Shown in pieces: positions 15,223 through 22,317 of a DNA stretch of 35,485 nt (within the stretch, counting starts at the first letter, position 1; each line of letters starts with the position of its first letter). The DNA lies in NCBI GenBank assembly GCA_022340185.1, contig JAJDOK010000097.1:1-35485 (forward strand), in the 5' to 3' direction. A program made the position numbers and the translations under genes. The notes under the pieces were generated by a model that did no database searches, was not told the DNA's origin, and saw nothing but the letters and a program-made list of their open reading frames with translations. The DNA comes from Salaquimonas sp. GTDB lineage: Bacteria > Pseudomonadota > Alphaproteobacteria > Rhizobiales > Rhizobiaceae.

Positions 15223-15996
15223 TTAGCGCAGGTTTTCAGCGATCAGGCGGGCGATCCTGTCGGGGATTTCGTCGGCAATCGAATGGCCGACGCCCTCGAA
15301 GACATGCACGCCCATTTCGCCGGGCAGCTTGTGCGCCTGGCGTGTTGGCGTGATGCGGTCCTGCGCGCCCCAGATCACCTTGACCGGCATGCCCAGCGCG
15401 GCGATGTCCGCCAGCGGCAGCACGCCCTGCTCGTCGTCCGTCAGAAACGTCTCCGCGATCCTCAGATATTCGTCACACGCGCCCGGCCGGCCATGGTCCG
15501 CCAAGACGGCTGCCATCGCTTCTTCCGGAACCTTGCGCCGCCAGCCAAAGAATTGTTCGAACAACGGCGCCAGCGTGGCTTCGTCCTGCGCGGCAGCGAA
15601 GCGTCGGATCAGCCTGGCATTTATCTCCGGCCCGAAGCCGCCCGGCGCCAGCAAGGTGAGCGATGCGACGCGCCCGGGCGCCTTCAGCGCCATCAGGCAG
15701 GCGATCGCCCCACCCATCGAATGGCCGCAAAGGTGCGCGCTCGCAATACCGCGCCGGGCCATTTCCTCGAGCAGCAGATCGGCCATTTCCGCCGTCCGGC
15801 CCGAGGGCGACGGTGCCGATTGGCCATGCCCTGGCAGATCGAAGGCAAGGATACGCCTGTCACCCACCGCCGGATGCGACGGGAGCCGGTTTGTCACCGG
15901 CCCCCAATAGGCGTGGTTTGAGGCAAAGCCGTGCAGCAGGATGAGAGGAATGCCGCCTTCGCCCGTTTCCACGCGGTAAAGTGTTAAGGTTGCCAT
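15223..15996 (-). CDS. Alpha/beta-fold hydrolase
   Basis: Serine hydrolase of 257 residues with a complete catalytic triad: nucleophile Ser93 in GHSMGG, Asp213 in WGAQDRITP, and His238 in GVGHS. The oxyanion motif LLHGFASN is at about 20-27. The sequence resembles the MhpC/acetoin-dehydrogenase-E2-like group, but substrates in this family are very diverse. No signal peptide is visible. The ATG at 15996 is preceded in frame by GTG and TTG codons that could extend it by two or three residues. It is convergent with the YbaK-type gene, six bases apart. Confidence 0.9.
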   Translation of the reverse strand: MATLTLYRVETGEGGIPLILLHGFASNHAYWGPVTNRLPSHPAVGDRRILAFDLPGHGQSAPSPSGRTAEMADLLLEEMARRGIASAHLCGHSMGGAIACLMALKAPGRVASLTLLAPGGFGPEINARLIRRFAAAQDEATLAPLFEQFFGWRRKVPEEAMAAVLADHGRPGACDEYLRIAETFLTDDEQGVLPLADIAALGMPVKVIWGAQDRITPTRQAHKLPGEMGVHVFEGVGHSIADEIPDRIARLIAENLR

Positions 15997-16107
15997 CACT
16001 ATCAAAGCCGGTACGCCGGCGCGCGATCCGGCAAAGTAAGAAAGTCCTTCAATCAGGTGCTACGTTATGCATCTACTGATCGCAACGCCAATTTGGGAGT
16101 CGAGCCT

Positions 16108-16908
16108 ATGAGGAATGCCGTTCTCGCCGTGGCCGCCTTTACCGCGAGCACGTTCGTCGCCGCCAACGCTTCAGCGCTCGCGGCGGAAGTCTGCCAGGGT
16201 TACGGACCTCAGGCGCCACGAGATATCTCCGTTCGCGAAGGCACCAATCAGCGCGTGTTCACCTTGGCGCCGCCTGCCTCGAAGATGAACTTGTGCAACA
16301 TCCACACGCACACCAATGCCGAGCACAAGGGACCGGGTTTCACGGTCTTTGCCGGCGATGGCGAGCATGGCGGCTACAAGTGCAACGGATCGGACAGCCT
16401 GACGGCCGCCGAACTGGTGGACCCAGCCGATGGACACGGTGCGTTTCACGGCGTCAAGCCGGGCGACACGATCGAGGTGCACTGGGTGTTCAGTTCCTGC
16501 GACGTCGCGCCCGGTCCGGGGCTCGGTTCGTGCCTGAACGACAAATGCTCCAACCCCACATTGCGCGTGGAAGCCCAGGTCTTCCTTGTGGTCAATGATC
16601 CCAACGCGCTCGACTTCGCGCAGTTCGACTATGACATTTCCACGAGGGACGGAATTCGCCAGCCCAGATCGTTGCCGGAAAACACCGGCACGCCGGTGGT
16701 ATTTGCCGGCTCCACGACCGGCCCGAGTTACGACGAAGCGCACTGTTCGCCGCTGCAGGCGACATGGAGCGTACGCCCTGCCTGCGCCAAGCTCGACATC
16801 GGTTCACTCTACCGATGGGCAGCCGACGACGACATCATCCGCGAGAGCCACTCCCATGGCGTCCGCCAGTTGGTCACCACGCCGGAACTGCTCTCGCCGA
16901 TCAAATGA
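16108..16908 (+). CDS. Probable delta-class carbonic anhydrase, secreted
   Basis: A periplasmic or secreted 266-residue protein with a signal peptide (cleavage near ALA at 23-25). The mature part has NLCNIHTHTNAEHKGPGF (61-78) with an HxH pair (His66, His68), then EVHWVFSSCD with His125, and six or more cysteines that may form disulphides. The NxHxHxNAEHKG signature is what I associate with the delta-class / CA_like zinc carbonic anhydrases first described in marine diatoms, with bacterial relatives. His66, His68 and His125 are plausible zinc ligands by analogy with HxH...H enzymes; that is inference. The start is ATG 16108 with GGAG at 16096-16099; a longer frame starts at 16057 but lacks this. 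It converges on leuA with a strong hairpin between. Confidence 0.7.
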   Translation: MRNAVLAVAAFTASTFVAANASALAAEVCQGYGPQAPRDISVREGTNQRVFTLAPPASKMNLCNIHTHTNAEHKGPGFTVFAGDGEHGGYKCNGSDSLTAAELVDPADGHGAFHGVKPGDTIEVHWVFSSCDVAPGPGLGSCLNDKCSNPTLRVEAQVFLVVNDPNALDFAQFDYDISTRDGIRQPRSLPENTGTPVVFAGSTTGPSYDEAHCSPLQATWSVRPACAKLDIGSLYRWAADDDIIRESHSHGVRQLVTTPELLSPIK

Positions 16909-16930
16909 CGATTACAAACGGGTCCCCAGG

Positions 16931-16956
16931 ATGCGGACCGGTTTCCCGGTCCGCAT
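16931..16956. terminator. Hairpin between the convergent carbonic anhydrase and leuA genes
   Basis: A perfect 11-bp stem ATGCGGACCGG / CCGGTCCGCAT with a four-base loop (TTTC). It lies in the 57-base gap between two convergent stops, the usual place for a shared terminator. No T-run follows on either strand, so intrinsic termination is uncertain. Confidence 0.45.
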
Positions 16957-16965
16957 GCCGACCGT

Positions 16966-18687
16966 CTATGTCCTCGATGCAAGATAGCGATTGGCCGCCG
17001 AAACGATGGCTTCGAGCGAGGCGGTGACGATGTTCTTGTTGATGCCGACACCGAACAGATTGCCGCCTTCGGCCTCGACCTCCATGTAGCAGATCGCCGC
17101 CGCGTCGGAACCGTGCTGCATCGAATGTTCCGAATAGTCGGCGACGCTCATCTGCACGCCCAGATGGCGCGACAGCGCGTCCATGAAACTGTCGATCGGC
17201 CCGGTGCCCTTGCCCGCGATCGCTACCGGCCTGCCATTGTCCATGATCTCGGCGGTGAGGTTTCGCCGCCCCCTCACCGACGTATCGGACGTCGTCTGGT
17301 GGTCGACAAACTTGATGCGGCCATCGGGCTGGTCGACATATTCGCGCATGAACTCCTCATGGATGCGCTTCGACGGCAGTTCCTTGCCTTCCTTGTCGGT
17401 GATGTGCTGGATGATATCGCGGAACTCGACCTGCAATTTGCGCGGCAGGTTGAGGCCGTAATCCTCGGACAGGATATAAGCGATGCCGCCCTTGCCCGAC
17501 TGCGAATTGATGCGGATGATCGCCTCATAGGTACGCCCGACATCGGCCGGATCGATCGGCAGATAGGGCACTTCCCAGTGCGGGTCGTTGGCGATGCGTA
17601 TCGCCTTCATGCCCTTGTTTATCGCGTCCTGGTGCGAACCGGAAAAGGCGGTGTAAACCAGTTCGCCGACGTAAGGGTGGCGCTCGGGAATCCTGAGCTG
17701 GTTGGAATATTCGTAAACCTTCTTGATCCGGTTGATGTCGGAACAGTCGAGCCCCGGATCGACGCCCTGCGTATACATGTTGAGCGCCAGATTGACGATG
17801 TCGACATTGCCGGTGCGCTCGCCATTGCCGAACAGCGTGCCCTCCACCCGGTCGGCGCCCGCCATCAGGCCCAGTTCGGTCGCCGCAACGCCGGTGCCCC
17901 GATCGTTGTGCGGATGCAGCGAGACGATGATGTTTTCGCGATTGTCGAGATTGCGGCACATCCATTCGATCTCGTCGGCATAGATGTTGGGCGTCGACAT
18001 CTCCACCGTCGCCGGCAGGTTGATGATCAGCTTGTTGTCGACCGTCGGCTGGATGATCTCGGTCACCGCATTGGAGATCTCCAGTGCGAAGTCGAGTTCC
18101 GTGCCGGTGAAACTTTCCGGCGAATACTGGAAACGGAAACCACCACCCGCATCCTCGGCCATGTCGCGGATCATTTTCGCCGCGTCGGTAGCGATCTTCC
18201 TGATACCCGCCCGGTCCATGCCGAATACGACCCGGCGCTGCAGTTCCGACGTCGAATTGTAGAAATGGACGATCGGCCGGTGTGAACCCTTGACTGCCTC
18301 GAAGGTGCGCGTGATCAGTTCCGGCCGGCACTGGACGAGCACCTGCAGCGACACATCCTCGGGCACATTGCCCTCTTCCACGCACCAGCGCGCGAACTCG
18401 AAATCGGTCTGCGAGGCGGAAGGAAAGCCGATCTCGATCTCCTTGAAGCCCATCTCCATGAGCATATGGAACATGCGTTCCTTGCGGTCCTGGCCCATCG
18501 GATCGATCAGTGCCTGGTTGCCGTCGCGCAGATCGACGGAGCACCAGATCGGCGGCTGCGTGATCCTTTTCCCCGGCCAGGTTCGGTCCGGCAGATCGAT
18601 GTTCGGATAAGGTCGGTATTTGTCGGCGGCGTTCGGCATGCCGCTTGGATGTGTAATGGCAGCATGCGATTGAATGGTATCGGACAT
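16966..18687 (-). CDS. leuA: 2-isopropylmalate synthase
   Basis: First enzyme of leucine synthesis: condenses acetyl-CoA with 2-oxoisovalerate to 2-isopropylmalate. The 573-residue length and the sequence place it in the long LeuA type 2 group found in many alphaproteobacteria and actinobacteria. The catalytic start is SVDLRDGNQALIDPM (about 50-64), metal-binding LHPHNDRGTG is present, and the C-terminal regulatory LeuA-dimer domain is complete (for example DVGRTYEAIIRINSQSGKGG and HSMQHGSDAAAICYMEV). The ATG at 18687 is preceded by GAGAGAA. The 128-base leader between it and a Leu-rich leader peptide argues for control by transcription attenuation. LeuA is classically inhibited by leucine. 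Confidence 0.97.
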   Translation of the reverse strand: MSDTIQSHAAITHPSGMPNAADKYRPYPNIDLPDRTWPGKRITQPPIWCSVDLRDGNQALIDPMGQDRKERMFHMLMEMGFKEIEIGFPSASQTDFEFARWCVEEGNVPEDVSLQVLVQCRPELITRTFEAVKGSHRPIVHFYNSTSELQRRVVFGMDRAGIRKIATDAAKMIRDMAEDAGGGFRFQYSPESFTGTELDFALEISNAVTEIIQPTVDNKLIINLPATVEMSTPNIYADEIEWMCRNLDNRENIIVSLHPHNDRGTGVAATELGLMAGADRVEGTLFGNGERTGNVDIVNLALNMYTQGVDPGLDCSDINRIKKVYEYSNQLRIPERHPYVGELVYTAFSGSHQDAINKGMKAIRIANDPHWEVPYLPIDPADVGRTYEAIIRINSQSGKGGIAYILSEDYGLNLPRKLQVEFRDIIQHITDKEGKELPSKRIHEEFMREYVDQPDGRIKFVDHQTTSDTSVRGRRNLTAEIMDNGRPVAIAGKGTGPIDSFMDALSRHLGVQMSVADYSEHSMQHGSDAAAICYMEVEAEGGNLFGVGINKNIVTASLEAIVSAANRYLASRT

Positions 18688-18765
18688 GGCTTCTCTCGTA
18701 TCCCTTCAAGGCGGGCGGCGCTGCAACGTGCAGGCACTCTGCCTCAATTTCGTTGACGGTTGGTT

Positions 18766-18815
18766 GGGAGAAGGGGGCTTTGCCGCATGCGGCGCATCGA
18801 CCGCCGGGCGCCCTC
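18766..18815 (-). promoter_or_regulatory. Candidate leu attenuator hairpin block
   Basis: Directly after the leader-peptide stop, the transcript contains nested GC-rich pairing: AGGAGGGC can pair with GCCCCCTT (one A-C mismatch), enclosing CGGCG / CGCCG and a perfect palindrome GCCGCATGCGGC (18782-18793). The following run is only CCCCCTTCTCCC, so the terminator is not canonical. The position fits an attenuator; which hairpin ends transcription is not clear. Confidence 0.4.
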
Positions 18816-18908
18816 CTAGAAACGGGCCCGACAGCCGCCGCTAAGGCTGAGGAGAAGCTCTAGGCCCAGAAGGTTTTCGCGAACGCGGATTTCCGCTGCC
18901 GTCGTCAT
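18816..18908 (-). CDS. Leucine-rich leader peptide of leuA, probably leaderless
   Basis: A 30-codon ORF upstream of leuA. It contains LLGLELLLSL, that is seven Leu codons in ten, using CTT, CTG, CTA, CTT, CTC, CTC and CTT, including the rarer CTA. Ribosome stalling on these codons when leucine is short would signal leuA transcription to continue. There is no ribosome-binding site. A -10-like TATGAA ends seven bases before the ATG, so the mRNA may begin at the ATG itself. An in-frame ATG four codons earlier (18920) overlaps that -10 box and is less likely. The same frame stays open to 19079, but the upstream part is probably not coding. Confidence 0.7.
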   Translation of the reverse strand: MTTAAEIRVRENLLGLELLLSLSGGCRARF

Positions 18909-18915
18909 GGCCGCT

Positions 18916-18944
18916 TTCATAACCGACACCGCAGGCGAGGGCAA
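18916..18944 (-). promoter_or_regulatory. Promoter of the leu leader and leuA
   Basis: TTGCCC (18939-18944), 17 bases, then TATGAA (18916-18921), followed by seven bases and the leader ATG. The rhizobial sigma-70 consensus is CTTGAC-N17-CTATAT; here it reads CTTGCC and TTATGA. The spacing matches the trpL promoter in this window exactly. Confidence 0.55.
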
Positions 18945-19093
18945 GCATTTCGCAAACTGGAAACAATCGGACGCCACCGCCGAGATTACCGTGGAGCCGG
19001 CCTCTTCAACGTATGCGATGTGACAAAATGCACACCGCCACTGCCCCCGTCTGTCATGATCGCCGTGTTTCATAATCACGTAGGGGAATCACT

Positions 19094-19396
19094 GTGAAAT
19101 CGGTAACAGTCCTGATTGGCGGCGCCCTTTTTCTATCCGCCGCATTTTCCAGCATCCTTCCTCCCTATGCCTTCGCCATGGACGAGTATGTCGCCCACAA
19201 CGTCCAGTATGCCAAGGAAGGCCAGGTGGTCGTCATCAACGACAATCTCGGCGACACGGTATCAGCCGGCCAGGAGGTCATCGTCATCGATGACGAAGAC
19301 AATTCGATCCGCTGGAAGGGCAAGATCTACGGCCCGGTCACCAAGGACGGCACACCGACCGGCCAATGGACCGTCAAGGTCGAGGAAAAGCTGTAG
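19094..19396 (+). CDS. Small secreted protein, unknown function
   Basis: A 100-residue protein starting at GTG 19094 with AGGGGA at 19082-19087. It has a clear signal peptide (about 1-28, cleavage near AFA) and a mature part of about 72 residues rich in Val, Asp and Gly, ending QWTVKVEEKL. The pattern GQVVVINDNLGDTVSAGQEVIVIDDEDNS suggests short beta strands, possibly a small beta barrel or SH3-like fold, but I do not recognise a family. It is a single gene between the leu leader and the large outer-membrane protein gene, with which it converges. Confidence 0.65.
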   Translation: MKSVTVLIGGALFLSAAFSSILPPYAFAMDEYVAHNVQYAKEGQVVVINDNLGDTVSAGQEVIVIDDEDNSIRWKGKIYGPVTKDGTPTGQWTVKVEEKL

Positions 19397-19480
19397 ATTC
19401 CGACAGGAATTGCATGCATGGACCGTGGATCACCACAGCCCGGTTGGCGAAATCGGCCCGTCGGCCCCGGGTGGAATGGA

Positions 19481-21487
19481 TCAGACGGCTCCGCCGAAGC
19501 GATAGGAAAGCTTCACCTTCCCGACGATCGCGCTGTCATTGTAGTCGAACTGGTAGAGCGTGCCGCTGCCGTTGTTGAAGGTTTGGCTATCTTCGGCGAA
19601 TTGCATGTAGAGCACTTCGCCGCCCAGGCTCCAGCCATTGCCAAATGCGTGTTCCACACCGGCGCCGCCGACGAGGCCCCACCGCGTCTCGTCATTGGTG
19701 AAGGTAAGCGGACTCGTGGCGGGATCCGAGATCGATGTGTCGATTTGGGTCAGCGCAACGCCGCCGGTGACATAGACCAGGGTCCTGTCGACCGCGAGCC
19801 CGGCGCGGCCACGCAGGGTGGCAAACCAGTCCATCTTGCTGGTGATGCCGCCGCTGCTGCCGCCGTTTGGATTGTTGGGCGTATCGGCGTAAGCGCTTAC
19901 CCAGGTCCAGTCCGCAACGACGCCCAGCACATTGCTGCCGTTTTGCCAGTCATAACCGATTTCGGCGCCGGCCATGAGATGGATATCGGTCGCCGTCCAA
20001 CCGGAATTGTCGACAAGGAAACCGTCATTGTCGTTGCGTGCGGCGATATAGCCGACGCCACCCGTAGTCAGGCCGGCATACCAGCCGGTAAAGCGCTGCG
20101 GGCCCGTATCATACTCGGCAGACGAATAACCCGCCGCGCCAAAGCGATAATTGAGCGCCAGCCGCGCCACCAGAGCCGAATCGTTGTAATCGAACTGGTA
20201 GAGCGTGCCGCCATCGTTGAAGGTCTGGCTGTCCTCGGCGAAGCGCATGTAGAGCACTTCCGTGCCCAGGCTCCAGCCGCCGCCAAATGCAAACTCCGCA
20301 CCCGCGCCGCCAACCAGGCCCCAACGCGTACCGCCGTCCGAAAAACTGACGGCATTGTCGGTAATGGTGGTATCGAAATCGGCCCAGACCACGCCACCGG
20401 TAACGTAGACAAGCGTATTGCCAACCGCGACGCCGGCACGCCCCCGGGCGGTGGCGAACCAGTTCATCTGGCTGTCGATGAAATTGTCGTCGGTTGGGTC
20501 ATTCGGTTCGTCACGCAGGAAGGCGTTTGCGCTCGCCCAGTTCCAGTCGGCGACAAGGCCGACGACCGCGGGACCGCTCTGCCAGTCATAACCGATCTGG
20601 AAACCGCCGGTCGCGTGGATGTCGGAATTCGTCCAGCCCGAATTGTCGGTCAGGAAGCCATCGTTGTCGTCACGAAATGCGCTCCAGCCGAGTGCGCCCA
20701 CATTTGCACCAGCGTAGAAGCCGGAGAACGGGCCGCTGCCACCATAGGTGCCATTGGTGGAAACCGCTTCGTATCCGCCACCACCGCCGAAGCGATAATT
20801 GAGCGATACGCGCGCGATCAGCGCCGAATCGCTCAGGTTGAAACTGTAGAGCGGGGTCGTATTCAACGTGTCGCTTGATTCGGCGAATTGCATGTAGAGC
20901 ACTTCACCACCGAGGCTCCAGTTCCCGCCAAGCAGGAATTCCGCACCCGCTCCGCCAACAACGCCCCAAGGTACGTGATCAGCCAAAAAGTCGGCGTTGT
21001 TCAGCGTGATGGTCGTGTCGATATCGGCCCAGGCCACGCCGCCGGTGACATAGAACAGCGAATTTCCCACTGCTACGCCGGCCCGCCCGCGTAACGTCGC
21101 GAACCAGTTCATCTGGCTGCCGATGTAATTGTTGGCGCCCGCATTTGGATTGTCGGCCAAGGAGGTGCTGGCGCCACTCCAGTTCCAGTCGCCGACTATG
21201 CCGAACACGAAATTGCAATGCTGCCAGTCATAACCGACCTGAACGCCGCCAGCAGCGTGGATGCCGCCTGAGGTCCAGCCGGTATTGTCGGTCAGGAAGC
21301 CGTCAAGGTCTTCACGCTTGTTGTTGTAGGCATTGGCGCCTGCATTGACACCAGCATATCCGCCGGCAAAATGCGCCGCGCCGCACGAGCCATAGGTGCC
21401 GGTTGGCGCATCGATCCGGTCGGCCGCAAATGCCGGCACGGCCAATATGGTTGAGATTGCAAGTGAAGCCAGTATCGCCCGATGCAT
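19481..21487 (-). CDS. Outer-membrane protein with three tandem Omp25/31-like beta-barrel repeats
   Basis: A 668-residue secreted protein with a signal peptide (1-21, AFA cleavage). The rest is three copies of one domain of about 200 residues: 40-234, 254-450 and 466-668. Each begins with an [FY]xGxYAGxxxG strand, continues with DNDGFLTDNSGW-like and GYDWQ motifs, has MNWFATxRGRAG and VTGGVA, then WSLGxEVLYMxFAE, and ends in YRFG. A single copy is the usual size of a rhizobial Omp25/Omp31-type eight-stranded barrel, so this protein looks like three barrels in one chain. The start is ATG 21487, next to the signal peptide; a frame from 21532 is longer but unlikely. The role may be structural or adhesive; no transport function can be claimed. 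Confidence 0.88.
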   Translation of the reverse strand: MHRAILASLAISTILAVPAFAADRIDAPTGTYGSCGAAHFAGGYAGVNAGANAYNNKREDLDGFLTDNTGWTSGGIHAAGGVQVGYDWQHCNFVFGIVGDWNWSGASTSLADNPNAGANNYIGSQMNWFATLRGRAGVAVGNSLFYVTGGVAWADIDTTITLNNADFLADHVPWGVVGGAGAEFLLGGNWSLGGEVLYMQFAESSDTLNTTPLYSFNLSDSALIARVSLNYRFGGGGGYEAVSTNGTYGGSGPFSGFYAGANVGALGWSAFRDDNDGFLTDNSGWTNSDIHATGGFQIGYDWQSGPAVVGLVADWNWASANAFLRDEPNDPTDDNFIDSQMNWFATARGRAGVAVGNTLVYVTGGVVWADFDTTITDNAVSFSDGGTRWGLVGGAGAEFAFGGGWSLGTEVLYMRFAEDSQTFNDGGTLYQFDYNDSALVARLALNYRFGAAGYSSAEYDTGPQRFTGWYAGLTTGGVGYIAARNDNDGFLVDNSGWTATDIHLMAGAEIGYDWQNGSNVLGVVADWTWVSAYADTPNNPNGGSSGGITSKMDWFATLRGRAGLAVDRTLVYVTGGVALTQIDTSISDPATSPLTFTNDETRWGLVGGAGVEHAFGNGWSLGGEVLYMQFAEDSQTFNNGSGTLYQFDYNDSAIVGKVKLSYRFGGAV
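20092..21370. repeat. Tandem domain repeats inside the outer-membrane protein gene
   Basis: Coding repeats of about 590-610 bases: approximately 21370-20786, 20728-20138 and 20092-19484 on the minus strand. The protein copies are clearly homologous but diverged, so they arose from old duplications rather than recent slippage. Copies 2 and 3 share the most, for example the FAEDSQTFN and LYQFDYNDSA stretches. Confidence 0.8.
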
Positions 21488-21682
21488 GATCACCTGCCAC
21501 AGGTTCTCAACCGCACCCCACCGGCTGCACACTAGAATTCAGGCCGCGCTTCCGCAACAGGCAATTCTTGCGTGACTGAGTTTCATCCGTGCTTGTGATA
21601 TTTTTCCGACAATGCGGTAGCGCCGGCACCAAACGTGTCACGCGGCAACAAGTCCGGAGCGGCCTGGGTCGAACGTGCGGCG

Positions 21683-22165
21683 CTACCCGTCGCGCCGCGA
21701 GGCGGCGAACTTGCGGAACGCGTCGAGCGTCTCGCCGCTGACATGGTGTTCGATGCCTTCGGCGTCGCACCGCGCCGTTTCCGCGTCGACACCCAGTGCG
21801 ATCAGAAAGGCTTCCACCACGGCGTGGCGCTCGCGTGCCGCGTCGGCAATGTTCTTGCCCTTATCGGTCAGGAATGCGCCGCGATAGGCCTTGCGGACGA
21901 TCAATCCGTCTTCGGAAAGCCGTTTCAGCATGCGCGCAACCGTCGGCTGCGCCACGCCAAGTCGCGCCGCGATATCGACCTGCCGCGCCTCTCCCTGATC
22001 GCGTATCAGATCATCGATGAGCTCGAGATAGTCCTCCACGAGCTCGCCGCGCCGCGCTTCGCGCACCAGACGAAACGCCTCGGCCTGCGCGCCGACATCC
22101 GGCAATGGCTGGCTCTGATCGTCGCCATGGCCGTCCGGAAACCCGGTCCTGGCTTTCGCTTGCAT
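21683..22165 (-). CDS. mntR: Manganese-responsive transcriptional regulator MntR
   Basis: DtxR/MntR-family repressor that binds DNA when loaded with Mn(II) and shuts off manganese uptake. In the 160-residue protein the N-terminal winged helix-turn-helix spans about 40-100: [14 protein letters not shown], then [23 protein letters not shown], and LTDKGKNIA. The dimerisation/metal domain follows with [11 protein letters not shown] and [11 protein letters not shown], which supply the usual Glu/His ligands. There is no SH3-like third domain, as expected for MntR rather than DtxR. The start is taken as ATG 22165; the frame is open to 22288 and a somewhat longer N-terminus cannot be excluded. It is divergent from mntH, with a palindrome in between that probably binds this protein. 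Confidence 0.93.
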   Translation of the reverse strand: MQAKARTGFPDGHGDDQSQPLPDVGAQAEAFRLVREARRGELVEDYLELIDDLIRDQGEARQVDIAARLGVAQPTVARMLKRLSEDGLIVRKAYRGAFLTDKGKNIADAARERHAVVEAFLIALGVDAETARCDAEGIEHHVSGETLDAFRKFAASRRDG

Positions 22166-22258
22166 CAATAACGCACCCTTCCCTGTAGCGAACGATCCGG
22201 CGATCCGCTGTTCTGGTCCAAAAACGGCGGAATGAAAACCCCCGCGTGCCATCTGGAC

Positions 22259-22299
22259 ATTCTTAGCATGTACGATTAAGTATAGCACTTACTAAGAAT
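22259..22299. promoter_or_regulatory. Candidate MntR operator between mntR and mntH
   Basis: An 8-bp inverted repeat ATTCTTAG (22259-22266) / CTAAGAAT (22292-22299) flanks an AT-rich core that itself holds TAAGT-ATAGC-ACTTA (22277-22291). The region is markedly more AT-rich than its surroundings and lies 19-59 bases before the mntH ATG, well placed to block its promoter. The exact binding half-sites are inferred. Confidence 0.5.
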
Positions 22300-22317
22300 T
22301 TCTCCAGAGTAGACCTC

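Noticed and set aside
18816-19079. An 87-residue minus-strand protein ending in the Leu-rich stretch.
   Set aside because: The promoter-like -35 and -10 boxes lie inside its upstream half, so only the last 30 codons are likely to be translated, as the leu leader.
19418-20878. A 486-codon plus-strand frame with repeated stretches.
   Set aside because: Its repeats mirror the tandem repeats of the outer-membrane protein gene on the other strand; it has no signal peptide or domain of its own.
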